This document shows positions 49,460-58,039 of a stretch of DNA of 64,000 bases, in pieces. Position 1 is the first letter of the stretch, and each line of letters starts with the position of its first letter. The stretch is from positions 62,001-126,000 of the forward strand of contig DXMK01000007.1 of the NCBI GenBank assembly GCA_019414245.1, in the 5' to 3' direction. Position numbers and translations under genes: made by a program. The notes beneath the pieces were generated by a model. It saw only the letters and a program-made list of their open reading frames with translations. It made no database searches and had not been told where the DNA came from. Source of the DNA: Collinsella sp. (GTDB taxonomy: Bacteria; Actinomycetota; Coriobacteriia; Coriobacteriales; Coriobacteriaceae).

Positions 49460-51901
49460 CTATTTCGTCTTACCGGTAATGAGCGTCTTAAGACCCAGGC
49501 CGATCAGGCCCAAGCCCATGCGCACGCGGCCGGGGCGATGGCGCTCGATGGCCTTGGTCTTGCCGGCGGGTTTCTCGCGGCGGGCGCTTGCATGGGGCGC
49601 GGACTTGACGGTCTGCGGCTGGGGCTGGGGCGCAGGCTCGGGTTCGGATTCCAGGTCGGGTTCAATGACGGTTGCCTGGACCTTCTGGACCTTGGGAACG
49701 TCCGTCTGGGGCTTGGGCTTGGGGCCCAGAACAGGTGCGGATTCCGGTTTTGCTTTGGCGACGGGCTCCGAAGCCACGGCTGCGGACTCGGCGTTGCGAT
49801 AAGCGCGCTCCAACAGGAACTCCTGCGAGTTAAAGGGCTTCTCACCCTCTTTTCGCTCTACGGGAACCCAGGTGCCGTCGCTCGTCAGGCTACGTGCCTT
49901 CACGTTGTCGCGCAGCTGCACGCCCATGTACTCGTGCACCAGCGCGCGGCAGGTGGGGTCGAGCACGGGGAAGGCGATCTCTACGCGATGCTCGGTGTTG
50001 CGCGTCATCATGTCGGCAGAACTCAGGTAGATCATGTCCGAGTCCACGCCGAAGGCATAGACACGCGCGTGCTCCAAGAAACGTCCGACGATAGAACGTA
50101 CGTGCACGTTTTCGGTCTTGCCCGCAATGTTGGGCTTCAGGCACGAGATGCCGCGGATGATCATGTCCACGCGCACGCCGGCACACGATGCCTCGGCGAT
50201 CTTGTCGATGACCTCGCGGTCGGTCAGCGAGTTGAGCTTAAAGAACACGCGGGCGGGCTCGCCGGCGAGCGCACGTTGGATCTCGCGGTCCAGACCGCGC
50301 ATGATGAGCGGCTTGAGACCGACGGGCGCCACGCCCAAAAAGCGGTAGTCGCCGCGCAGGTTGCCCAGCGACAGGTTGCGGAAGAACAGGTTGGCGTCTT
50401 CGCCGATGCCGGGATGGGCGGTCATGAGCATAAAGTCGCTGTAGAGCTTGGCCGTCTTCTCGTTAAAGTTACCGGTGCCCAAAAGCGTGAGTCGAGTGAG
50501 CGCCATGCCCTCGCGATAGGTGAGCTGGCAGATCTTTGAGTGGCATTTAAAGCCCTCGGAGCCATAGATGACGGTGCAGCCCGCTTCTTCCAGACGCTCT
50601 GCCCACTCGATGTTATTTTGCTCGTCAAAGCGCGCGCGGAGCTCCATGAGCACCGTGACCTCTTTGCCGTTCTCGGCGGCGTCAATCAACGACTCGCACA
50701 GACGACTCTGCTTGGCCACGCGGTAGAGCGTGATACGCAGCGAGATGCACTCGGGGTCGTATGCGGCCTCGTGTACCAGGTCCAGGAACGGATTCATGGC
50801 CTCGTAGGGGTAAAAGAGCAACTTGTCGCCCTGCAGCACCTGCTCGCGAATGGAGCGGGACATGTCGATGGTGGGGTTGGGCTGAGGCTTAAACGGCGTA
50901 AAGAGGAGCTCGTTGCGTAGATGCTCGGGAATCTTGCCCTCAATGCCGAAGACGTAGCCCAGGTCGAGCGGGATATCGCAGGTAAAGACCGAGCGGCGAG
51001 AAAGCTCGAGCGCCTTGCGGATGGTCTTGAGCGTCGCCTTCTCGAGCGACCCCGAGACCGCGAGCACTACCGGCTGCAGACGCAGGCGCTTCTTGAGGAT
51101 GCGCTTCATGTGCTGGCGGTAGTCCTCTTCCTCCTCGACGCCCTCGCCGTCCGGATCGATGTCGGCGTTGCGGGTGACGCGGATGAGCGCGCGGTCGAGC
51201 GGCTTATAGGAGCCAAAGCAGCTGTCCAGGCAGGCGAGGATGACGTCCTCGAGCAGAATGTAGGAGTAGGTGCCGGCGGGCGAGGGGATCTCGACCACGC
51301 GGTTCATCGAGGCGGGAATCTCGATTAGGCCCAGCAGACTTTCCTCGTCGGTGACGCCGTCCAGGCCGCAGGCCAGGTAGAGTGCGCCGTTGCGCAGGTT
51401 GGGGAAGGGGTGGCGCGGGTCAATCACCAGCGGTGAGATGACCGGCGACACGTAGGCCTGGAAGTAGCGGGTTACAAAGGTGCGCTCCTCGGGCGTAAGC
51501 GAATCGGCACGCGCGCGGTGAACGCCCAGGGCGTCGAGCTTGCCCTCGATGCTCTTAAAGATGGACTCCCATCGGGTAAGGAGCCCGGGCATTTCGGCCA
51601 TGACGGCATCGACCTGTTCGGAGGCGGTCATATTGCTCTTGTTGTCGACAGGCTGTTTTTTGAGCTCTGCCAGATCGGACAGGCCGCCCACGCGCACCAT
51701 GAGAAACTCGTCGAGGTTGGACTCGAAAATCGACACGAACTTTAGACGCTCGAACAGCGGAACGGTCTCGTCGAAGGCTTCGTCAAGCACACGGTTGTCA
51801 AAGCGCAGCCAGCTGAGCTCTCGGTTCTGCGTGTACGAGAAGTCGCGCGGCGGTTTGCGCAGCTTTGCGGCGGCTTGCTTTTTTTCGATTTTGCTCGGCA
51901 T
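49460..51901 (-). CDS. ppk1: polyphosphate kinase 1
   Basis: 813 residues from ATG 51901 (MPSKIEKKQAAAKLRKPPRD), with an alternative at 51907. The core begins YTQNRELSWLRFDNRVLDEA, followed by ESNLDEFLMVRVGGL and the active-site His in YGSEGFKCHSKICQL (H454, the phosphorylated residue). After about residue 700 there is a non-conserved Pro/Glu/Gln-rich extension ending in a basic RPGRVRMGLGLIGLGL tail, absent from well-studied PPK1. It makes polyphosphate from ATP. Confidence 0.93.
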   Translation of the reverse strand: MPSKIEKKQAAAKLRKPPRDFSYTQNRELSWLRFDNRVLDEAFDETVPLFERLKFVSIFESNLDEFLMVRVGGLSDLAELKKQPVDNKSNMTASEQVDAVMAEMPGLLTRWESIFKSIEGKLDALGVHRARADSLTPEERTFVTRYFQAYVSPVISPLVIDPRHPFPNLRNGALYLACGLDGVTDEESLLGLIEIPASMNRVVEIPSPAGTYSYILLEDVILACLDSCFGSYKPLDRALIRVTRNADIDPDGEGVEEEEDYRQHMKRILKKRLRLQPVVLAVSGSLEKATLKTIRKALELSRRSVFTCDIPLDLGYVFGIEGKIPEHLRNELLFTPFKPQPNPTIDMSRSIREQVLQGDKLLFYPYEAMNPFLDLVHEAAYDPECISLRITLYRVAKQSRLCESLIDAAENGKEVTVLMELRARFDEQNNIEWAERLEEAGCTVIYGSEGFKCHSKICQLTYREGMALTRLTLLGTGNFNEKTAKLYSDFMLMTAHPGIGEDANLFFRNLSLGNLRGDYRFLGVAPVGLKPLIMRGLDREIQRALAGEPARVFFKLNSLTDREVIDKIAEASCAGVRVDMIIRGISCLKPNIAGKTENVHVRSIVGRFLEHARVYAFGVDSDMIYLSSADMMTRNTEHRVEIAFPVLDPTCRALVHEYMGVQLRDNVKARSLTSDGTWVPVERKEGEKPFNSQEFLLERAYRNAESAAVASEPVAKAKPESAPVLGPKPKPQTDVPKVQKVQATVIEPDLESEPEPAPQPQPQTVKSAPHASARREKPAGKTKAIERHRPGRVRMGLGLIGLGLKTLITGKTK

Positions 51902-51995
51902 ATGCATCTGTCCGTTCAGTCCCCGCAGGGGACGGTTGCCTAACACTATTCACTATTGTCTCAATTTAGTCGACCTATGGCACGGACGTATCGCG

Positions 51996-52379
51996 TGAAC
52001 GGTATCTTTACCTACTTCTTACGCTGACAAGCCATAGAGCTGACGCCCGTCGCGTTGTGAAAAACGGTCTATATCCTCACTCAACTGGTGAGTATGTGTG
52101 AATAAGAATGATAGGTAGCTGAATATCATCGAATACAGACAGAAACACGAACAAGCGTCATTTATATACATAAAACCGTTTTAGATATGCAATTCTTAAT
52201 CGTAAGATTGGAGTTGTAATTGCGAATGATTTTTAAGAAAAAAGAGCGTTTACCTTAGAAAAGTTACTTTAGAACGCCGAAGTACATCATGGGGGAATCA
52301 CATGCGATATACCGTTCATCGCACTTTGTTGACCGTTCGGGGGCGAGGTGGAATTGCGGGTGATTTTTGGATATAACTA
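51996..52379 (+). promoter_or_regulatory. regulatory region of arcA copy 1
   Basis: An AT-rich, 558-nt gene-free gap (51902-52459) with no credible gene. TGAACGGT (51996), AAACGGT (52062), ACCGTTTT (52175), ACCGTTCA (52311) and ACCGTTCG (52332) are repeats of one motif in both orientations. The last two are spaced exactly 21 bp and end 31 nt before a TATAAC -10-like box (TTGGATATAAC). The same arrangement occurs before arcA copy 2. TATGCAATTCTTA (52186) is an ArgR-like candidate. Confidence 0.65.
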
Positions 52380-52435
52380 GAGCTGTCAGCAAGCAGCGTC
52401 CCATATGGAGGGGCGCTGATACATTCGGCCAGTAA

Positions 52436-53703
52436 GGCCCGAAAGAAAGGTAGGAGGCCATGACGAAAGGTCTGCACGTGCCTTCCGAGATCGGCAAGCT
52501 CAGGAAGGTCTGCCTGCACCGTCCCGGCGACGAGCTCCTCAACCTGCCGCCCGACGAGCTCGAGCGACTCCTGTTCGACGACGTCCCGTTCCTGGAGGTC
52601 GCACAGCAGGAGCACGACACCTTCGCCCAGATCCTGAGGGACCAGGGCGTGGAGGTCCTCTACCTCGAGAACCTCGTCGCCGAGGTGTTCGACCAGGTCC
52701 CCGGCGCCCGCGCCGAGTTCACCGACCAGTACATCGCCGAGGCCGGCATCCGCGGCCAGCACATGCCGCAGATCGTCCGCGAGAAGCTGGACTCCATCGA
52801 GGACAACCTCGAGTTCGTCAAGAAGACCATGGCCGGCATGACCAAGGCCGAGATCGACATGCCCCTCACGGCGTCCACGACCCTCGACTCCCTGGTCAAC
52901 TCCGAGTCCGAGTCCGACCTGATCATCGACCCGATGCCCAACCTCTACTTCACCCGCGACCCGTTCGCGGTCGTCGGCGAGGGCGTCAACCTCAACCGCA
53001 TGTACTCGGTCACCCGCAACCGCGAGACCCTGTACGGCAAGTACGTCTTCAAGTACCACCCCGACTACAAGGACGTCTCCCTGTACTTCCGCCGCGACTG
53101 CCAGTTCCACACCGAGGGCGGCGACGTGCTGAACATCAACGAGAAGACCCTCGCCGTCGGCATCTCCCAGCGCACCCAGGCCGCCGCGATCGACGTCATG
53201 GCCCAGAACATCTTCTGGAACTCCGACTCCAAGGTCGAGCGCATCCTGGCCTTCGACATCCCGGTCTCGCGCGCCTTCATGCACCTCGACACGGTCTTCA
53301 CCCAGATCGACGTCGATAAGTTCACGATCCACCCCGCCATCATGGGCACCCTGCGCGTCTACGAGCTGACCGCCGGCAAGAACCCGGGCGACGTGAACAT
53401 CCGCCTGATCGAGGACACCCTCGAGCACGTCCTGGAGGACGCCACCGGCGTCGACCAGGTCAAGCTGATCCCCTGCGGCGGCGGCGACCCGATCGCGGCC
53501 TCCCGCGAGCAGTGGAACGACGGCTCCAACACCCTGTGCGTCGAGCCCGGCAAGATCTGCGTCTACGCCCGCAACACCGTCACCAACGACGTGCTGTACA
53601 AGGAGGGCCTGGACCTTCTCGTCGTGCCCTCCGCCGAGCTCTCCCGCGGCCGCGGCGGCCCGCGCTGCATGAGCATGCCCTTCTGGCGCGAGGACCTCTA
53701 AGG
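52436..53703 (+). repeat. 1.27-kb direct repeat, left copy (arcA plus ribosome-binding site)
   Basis: GGCCCGAAAGAAAGGTAGGAGGCC through the arcA stop is repeated at 55526-56793, 3,090 bp downstream in the same orientation. Protein sequences are identical and I found no base difference on reading. Homology stops abruptly at both ends. Confidence 0.85.
52460..53701 (+). CDS. arcA: arginine deiminase (copy 1)
   Basis: 413 residues, GGTAGGAGGCC upstream. Catalyses arginine to citrulline plus ammonia, first step of the ADI energy pathway. LRKVCLHRPGDELLNLPPDE, FTRDPFAVVGEGVNLNRM, HTEGGDVLNINEKTLAVGIS, HLDTVFTQID and the nucleophile C403 in GGPRCMSMPFWREDL are classical. Codons end overwhelmingly in C or G (CTC, GTC, AAC, ATC), more so than in neighbouring genes, as expected for very high expression or a different origin. 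Copy 2 is identical. Confidence 0.97.
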   Translation: MTKGLHVPSEIGKLRKVCLHRPGDELLNLPPDELERLLFDDVPFLEVAQQEHDTFAQILRDQGVEVLYLENLVAEVFDQVPGARAEFTDQYIAEAGIRGQHMPQIVREKLDSIEDNLEFVKKTMAGMTKAEIDMPLTASTTLDSLVNSESESDLIIDPMPNLYFTRDPFAVVGEGVNLNRMYSVTRNRETLYGKYVFKYHPDYKDVSLYFRRDCQFHTEGGDVLNINEKTLAVGISQRTQAAAIDVMAQNIFWNSDSKVERILAFDIPVSRAFMHLDTVFTQIDVDKFTIHPAIMGTLRVYELTAGKNPGDVNIRLIEDTLEHVLEDATGVDQVKLIPCGGGDPIAASREQWNDGSNTLCVEPGKICVYARNTVTNDVLYKEGLDLLVVPSAELSRGRGGPRCMSMPFWREDL

Positions 53704-53761
53704 TCTTCAAGGACCCGTACAGGTCATAATACATACATCTAGCTGCCATTAGATGTCTCTC

Positions 53762-53800
53762 ATTGGGGCGGTGCGGGTTTTCGCACCGCCCCAATCTTGT
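53762..53800 (+). terminator. terminator after arcA copy 1
   Basis: ATTGGGGCGGTGCG/CGCACCGCCCCAAT perfect 14-bp stem followed by CTTGT. Confidence 0.85.
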
Positions 53801-53850
53801 ATGAGGAACGTTAACACGATTGGATGACTGCTTTTGTAAGGAGCTTGGCC

Positions 53851-54975
53851 ATGGACATCAAGACGATTGGCGTTGAGGAATGGCTCAACGTTTGGGAGAA
53901 GAGCGCCACGTGGGACATCGCCCAGTCGACGATCTCGTCGCTCACCATGGGCGAGCTACGTGCGCTTGACGAGCAGGACGGTGCCACGTTCTACGAGCGC
54001 CTGGACCGCGAGAAGATGAACTACGGCTGGATCGAGGGTTCGCCGGAGTTTAAGGCCGAGGTCGCCAAACTCTATCGTCGTGAGGTCAATCCCGACCATA
54101 TCCTGCAGACCAACGGCTGCACGGGCGCTAACCTCAACGCCATCATGGCTGTTGTCGAGCCCGGCGACCATGTTATCGCCGAGTGGCCCACCTACGCGCC
54201 GCTCTACGAGATCCCGCGCACGCTGGGCGCCGAGGTCGAGTATTGGGAGCTTCGCGAGGAACTAAGCTGGAAGCCCGATATCGAGCAGTTCAAGCGCCTG
54301 GTGCGCCCCAACACCAAGCTCATCTGCATCAACAACGCATCGAACCCCATCGGTACGGTGCTCGATGCCGATATGCTCGGCCAGATTGCCGAGATCGCCC
54401 GTTCGGTGGGCGCCTACGTGCTGTGCGACGAGGTGTATCTGCCGCTCGAGAACACCGAGTCCTTTATGTCGATGGCCGACGTGTACGAGAAGGCCATTGT
54501 CACCAACTCGGTGTCCAAGACCTATTCGACGCCTGCAGCCCGCGTGGGCTGGGTTGTGGCCGACGAAGGGGTGTCCAACCGCATCCGCACGTATCGCGAC
54601 TACACCATGATTTGCGGCGGCGTGTTCAACGACGCCCTGGCGATCTACGTACTCGAGCACAAGGATAAGATTCTCGAGCGCAACCGCAAGATCGTGTTTG
54701 ACAACCGCGATATCGCGCAGGCTTGGATCGATACGCAGCATCGCGTGTCCTGGACGGCCCCGCAGGGCGTGTCCACCTCGTTTATTCAGCTGGACATTCC
54801 CGAGGACGACGAGGAGTTCTGCAAGCGCCTGTTGGCTGAGAGGGGAGTGCTGCTGGTTCCCGGCAGCCGCTTTGAGCTCCCCTGCGGCGCACGCCTGGGC
54901 TACTGCGCGAGCGAGGACGTTCTTCACGAGGGCCTGAGGCTTTTGGGCGAGGCGCTGGCGGAGTTCGATCGCTAG
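53851..54975 (+). CDS. PLP-dependent aminotransferase, class I/II
   Basis: 374 residues from ATG 53851 (AAGGAGCTTGGCC upstream). Fold type I aminotransferase: LQTNGCTGANLNAIMAVVEP, INNASNPIGTVLD, VLCDEVYLPLENTE, and the PLP lysine in TNSVSKTYSTPAARVGW. It lies between the two identical arcA copies and so may act on an amino acid of the arginine deiminase network (for example arginine, ornithine or aspartate), but substrate is not deducible. Loss by recombination between the arcA repeats is expected. Confidence 0.9.
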   Translation: MDIKTIGVEEWLNVWEKSATWDIAQSTISSLTMGELRALDEQDGATFYERLDREKMNYGWIEGSPEFKAEVAKLYRREVNPDHILQTNGCTGANLNAIMAVVEPGDHVIAEWPTYAPLYEIPRTLGAEVEYWELREELSWKPDIEQFKRLVRPNTKLICINNASNPIGTVLDADMLGQIAEIARSVGAYVLCDEVYLPLENTESFMSMADVYEKAIVTNSVSKTYSTPAARVGWVVADEGVSNRIRTYRDYTMICGGVFNDALAIYVLEHKDKILERNRKIVFDNRDIAQAWIDTQHRVSWTAPQGVSTSFIQLDIPEDDEEFCKRLLAERGVLLVPGSRFELPCGARLGYCASEDVLHEGLRLLGEALAEFDR

Positions 54976-55028
54976 GATTCCGATGATCTTCGAGGGTCTT
55001 ATCCAAATAGGACGAAGATAATCGAAAA

Positions 55029-55066
55029 CGGACCCGTTTCCCTAGGGGAAGCGGGTTCGTTTTTCT
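55029..55066 (+). terminator. terminator after the aminotransferase
   Basis: ACCCGTTTCCC TAGG GGGAAGCGGGT stem followed by TCGTTTTTC. Confidence 0.9.
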
Positions 55067-55143
55067 ATACCGAGAAGTCAAGTTGTTACAAATGGGGCCG
55101 TAAAGCGAGCCGGTATCCGCTGGGCCTTATACTGAGCTTCCGG

Positions 55144-55470
55144 TGAACGGTATCAAGCGTCTGGTAAACGGTAATTTGTTTACCAGAAATGAATAGGACA
55201 AACTTTTTTCTGAATAAAAATGAAAATGGTTGAGACGCGGCATGAATCGCTAATTCTATTCATAGCTTTATTAGAAATATGCAATTTAAGGGTGGTTTAA
55301 TAAAGTTAAGTTCCATTTGCTATTTGGATTGAAAACGCGTTTTAGCACGTAAATACACTTTATTAAATCAAAGTGTGCCATGCGTGAAGTATATGTGTAT
55401 GCCGTTCACCCCTCATATAAAACCGTTCGGGGGCGAGGTGGAAGTATGGACTGATTTTGGATATAAATAT
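55144..55470 (+). promoter_or_regulatory. regulatory region of arcA copy 2
   Basis: The 54976-55549 gap is AT-rich and gene-free. TGAACGGT (55144) and TAAACGGT (55165, inside the inverted repeat CTGGTAAA/TTTACCAG), then CCGTTCAC (55402) and ACCGTTCG (55422), repeat the motif seen before arcA copy 1, again 21 bp apart and 31 nt before ATATAAAT. TGAATAAAAATGAAAA (near 55210) and ATATGCAATTT (near 55276) resemble ArgR boxes. Confidence 0.65.
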
Positions 55471-55525
55471 GTCGTCAGCAATAACGCCTCACACGGAGGG
55501 GCGCTAACGAATCGGCCCTGACAGG

Positions 55526-56793
55526 GGCCCGAAAGAAAGGTAGGAGGCCATGACGAAAGGTCTGCACGTGCCTTCCGAGATCGGCAAGCTCAGGAAGGTC
55601 TGCCTGCACCGTCCCGGCGACGAGCTCCTCAACCTGCCGCCCGACGAGCTCGAGCGACTCCTGTTCGACGACGTCCCGTTCCTGGAGGTCGCACAGCAGG
55701 AGCACGACACCTTCGCCCAGATCCTGAGGGACCAGGGCGTGGAGGTCCTCTACCTCGAGAACCTCGTCGCCGAGGTGTTCGACCAGGTCCCCGGCGCCCG
55801 CGCCGAGTTCACCGACCAGTACATCGCCGAGGCCGGCATCCGCGGCCAGCACATGCCGCAGATCGTCCGCGAGAAGCTGGACTCCATCGAGGACAACCTC
55901 GAGTTCGTCAAGAAGACCATGGCCGGCATGACCAAGGCCGAGATCGACATGCCCCTCACGGCGTCCACGACCCTCGACTCCCTGGTCAACTCCGAGTCCG
56001 AGTCCGACCTGATCATCGACCCGATGCCCAACCTCTACTTCACCCGCGACCCGTTCGCGGTCGTCGGCGAGGGCGTCAACCTCAACCGCATGTACTCGGT
56101 CACCCGCAACCGCGAGACCCTGTACGGCAAGTACGTCTTCAAGTACCACCCCGACTACAAGGACGTCTCCCTGTACTTCCGCCGCGACTGCCAGTTCCAC
56201 ACCGAGGGCGGCGACGTGCTGAACATCAACGAGAAGACCCTCGCCGTCGGCATCTCCCAGCGCACCCAGGCCGCCGCGATCGACGTCATGGCCCAGAACA
56301 TCTTCTGGAACTCCGACTCCAAGGTCGAGCGCATCCTGGCCTTCGACATCCCGGTCTCGCGCGCCTTCATGCACCTCGACACGGTCTTCACCCAGATCGA
56401 CGTCGATAAGTTCACGATCCACCCCGCCATCATGGGCACCCTGCGCGTCTACGAGCTGACCGCCGGCAAGAACCCGGGCGACGTGAACATCCGCCTGATC
56501 GAGGACACCCTCGAGCACGTCCTGGAGGACGCCACCGGCGTCGACCAGGTCAAGCTGATCCCCTGCGGCGGCGGCGACCCGATCGCGGCCTCCCGCGAGC
56601 AGTGGAACGACGGCTCCAACACCCTGTGCGTCGAGCCCGGCAAGATCTGCGTCTACGCCCGCAACACCGTCACCAACGACGTGCTGTACAAGGAGGGCCT
56701 GGACCTTCTCGTCGTGCCCTCCGCCGAGCTCTCCCGCGGCCGCGGCGGCCCGCGCTGCATGAGCATGCCCTTCTGGCGCGAGGACCTCTAAGT
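55526..56793 (+). repeat. 1.27-kb direct repeat, right copy (arcA plus ribosome-binding site)
   Basis: Second copy of the block at 52436-53703, same orientation, apparently without base changes. Confidence 0.85.
55550..56791 (+). CDS. arcA: arginine deiminase (copy 2)
   Basis: 413 residues identical to copy 1, with the same catalytic Cys near residue 403 and the same extreme codon bias. It is the copy that leads into arcB (105 nt downstream) and the ArcD-like carrier, so it is the operon copy. Upstream promoter motifs are conserved in spacing but the intervening sequence has diverged from copy 1, while the coding part has not, indicating gene conversion or recent duplication. Confidence 0.97.
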   Translation: MTKGLHVPSEIGKLRKVCLHRPGDELLNLPPDELERLLFDDVPFLEVAQQEHDTFAQILRDQGVEVLYLENLVAEVFDQVPGARAEFTDQYIAEAGIRGQHMPQIVREKLDSIEDNLEFVKKTMAGMTKAEIDMPLTASTTLDSLVNSESESDLIIDPMPNLYFTRDPFAVVGEGVNLNRMYSVTRNRETLYGKYVFKYHPDYKDVSLYFRRDCQFHTEGGDVLNINEKTLAVGISQRTQAAAIDVMAQNIFWNSDSKVERILAFDIPVSRAFMHLDTVFTQIDVDKFTIHPAIMGTLRVYELTAGKNPGDVNIRLIEDTLEHVLEDATGVDQVKLIPCGGGDPIAASREQWNDGSNTLCVEPGKICVYARNTVTNDVLYKEGLDLLVVPSAELSRGRGGPRCMSMPFWREDL

Positions 56794-56803
56794 CTTTCCG
56801 TTT

Positions 56804-56832
56804 CCGGTGCGGTCCCCCTACAACCGCACCGG
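56804..56832 (+). other. hairpin between arcA and arcB
   Basis: CCGGTGCGGT/ACCGCACCGG stem without a strong T-run. Possible mRNA processing or partial terminator setting the arcA:arcB ratio. Confidence 0.6.
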
Positions 56833-56896
56833 TTTCGCCCGTCAAACGGGCACCGCTACTATTTACGTAATTCATTTTTTCGAAAGGATTCGAACC

Positions 56897-57892
56897 ATGG
56901 GTGTTAACCTCTCCGGCCGTAGCTTCCTCAAGCTCCTCGACCTCACCACCGAGGAGATCGAGTACCTGCTCAAGCTCTCCAAGAACTTCAAGGACATGAA
57001 GCGCGCTGGCGTTCCGCACCGCTATCTCGAGGGCAAGAACATCGTTCTGCTCTTCCAGAAGACCTCCACTCGTACCCGCTGCGCCTTTGAGGTCGGCGGC
57101 ATGGATCTGGGCATGGGCGTTACCTACCTCGATCCGGGTTCGTCGCAGATGGGCAAGAAGGAGTCCATCGAGGACACCGCCCGCGTTCTCGGCCGCATGT
57201 ATGACGGCATCGAGTTCCGTGGCTTTGCCCAGGACGATGTCGAGGAGCTCGCTGCTAAGTCCGGCGTGCCCGTGTGGAACGGCCTGACTACTGAGTGGCA
57301 TCCCACCCAGATGCTCGCCGACATCCTGACCGTCCAGGAGAACTTCAACTACGACATCAAGGGCAAGACTCTCGTCTTCATGGGCGACTGCAAGAACAAC
57401 GTTGCTCGCTCCCTCATGGTCGTCTGCTCCAAGCTCGGCATGAATTTCGTGGCCTGCGGCCCCGAGGAGTGCATGCCCGCCGACGACGTCATCGAGGCCT
57501 GCAAGCCCATCGCCGAGGCCAACGGCTGCACCATCAAGCTGACCACCGACGTCAAGGACGGCGTCACCGGTGCCGACGTTATCTACACCGACGTGTGGGT
57601 CTCCATGGGCGAGCCCGACGAGGTCTGGGCCGAGCGCATCGCTCAGCTCACCCCGTATCGTGTTACTTCTGAGGTCATGGCTATGGCCAACCCGGGTGCC
57701 ATCTTCCTGCACTGCCTGCCCAGCTTCCATGACACCAACACCACGATTGGCGCCGAGAAGTGCGAGCAGTTCGGCATCACCGAGCAGGAGGTCACCGACG
57801 AGGTCTTCGAGAGCCCCGCTTCCAAGGTCTTCGACGAGGCCGAGAACCGCATGCACACCATCAAGGCTGTCATGTACGCCACGCTCAAGTAA
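56897..57892 (+). CDS. arcB: ornithine carbamoyltransferase, catabolic
   Basis: 331 residues from ATG 56897 (GAAAGGATTCGAACC upstream). GRSFLKLLDLTTEEIEYLL, the carbamoyl-phosphate motif FQKTSTRTRCAFE, WNGLTTEWHPTQMLAD, FMGDCKNNVARSLMV and HCLPSFHD. In the arc context it runs backwards, splitting citrulline to ornithine and carbamoyl phosphate. Genes for arcA lie upstream and the carrier downstream. Carbamate kinase, which would harvest the ATP, is not in the window. Confidence 0.96.
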   Translation: MGVNLSGRSFLKLLDLTTEEIEYLLKLSKNFKDMKRAGVPHRYLEGKNIVLLFQKTSTRTRCAFEVGGMDLGMGVTYLDPGSSQMGKKESIEDTARVLGRMYDGIEFRGFAQDDVEELAAKSGVPVWNGLTTEWHPTQMLADILTVQENFNYDIKGKTLVFMGDCKNNVARSLMVVCSKLGMNFVACGPEECMPADDVIEACKPIAEANGCTIKLTTDVKDGVTGADVIYTDVWVSMGEPDEVWAERIAQLTPYRVTSEVMAMANPGAIFLHCLPSFHDTNTTIGAEKCEQFGITEQEVTDEVFESPASKVFDEAENRMHTIKAVMYATLK

Positions 57893-57904
57893 GAGCATCT
57901 AGCA

Positions 57905-57946
57905 TCTCGCTCGGGGTGTATTGCTGCTCATCCCGAGCGGTTTTGT
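57905..57946 (+). terminator. terminator after arcB
   Basis: CGCTCGGG and CCCGAGCG arms followed by GTTTTGT. Confidence 0.75.
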
Positions 57947-58039
57947 CTGGTAAATATCTTGCGTCGGGCGGTGGGCACGGCACGGAAAATCCGCTTCGCG
58001 CGAGAAAGTTAAATGATTTATGAAGGGGGGATGAGAACC

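Noticed and set aside
52316..53794. 492-codon antisense frame over arcA copy 1
   Set aside because: Same artefact as at copy 2; identical because the DNA is identical.
55475..57898. 807-codon antisense frame across arcA and arcB
   Set aside because: Mirror of the extreme third-position GC bias of arcA and arcB; composition is low-complexity (VLVGDLV-type) and it crosses two genes and their gap.
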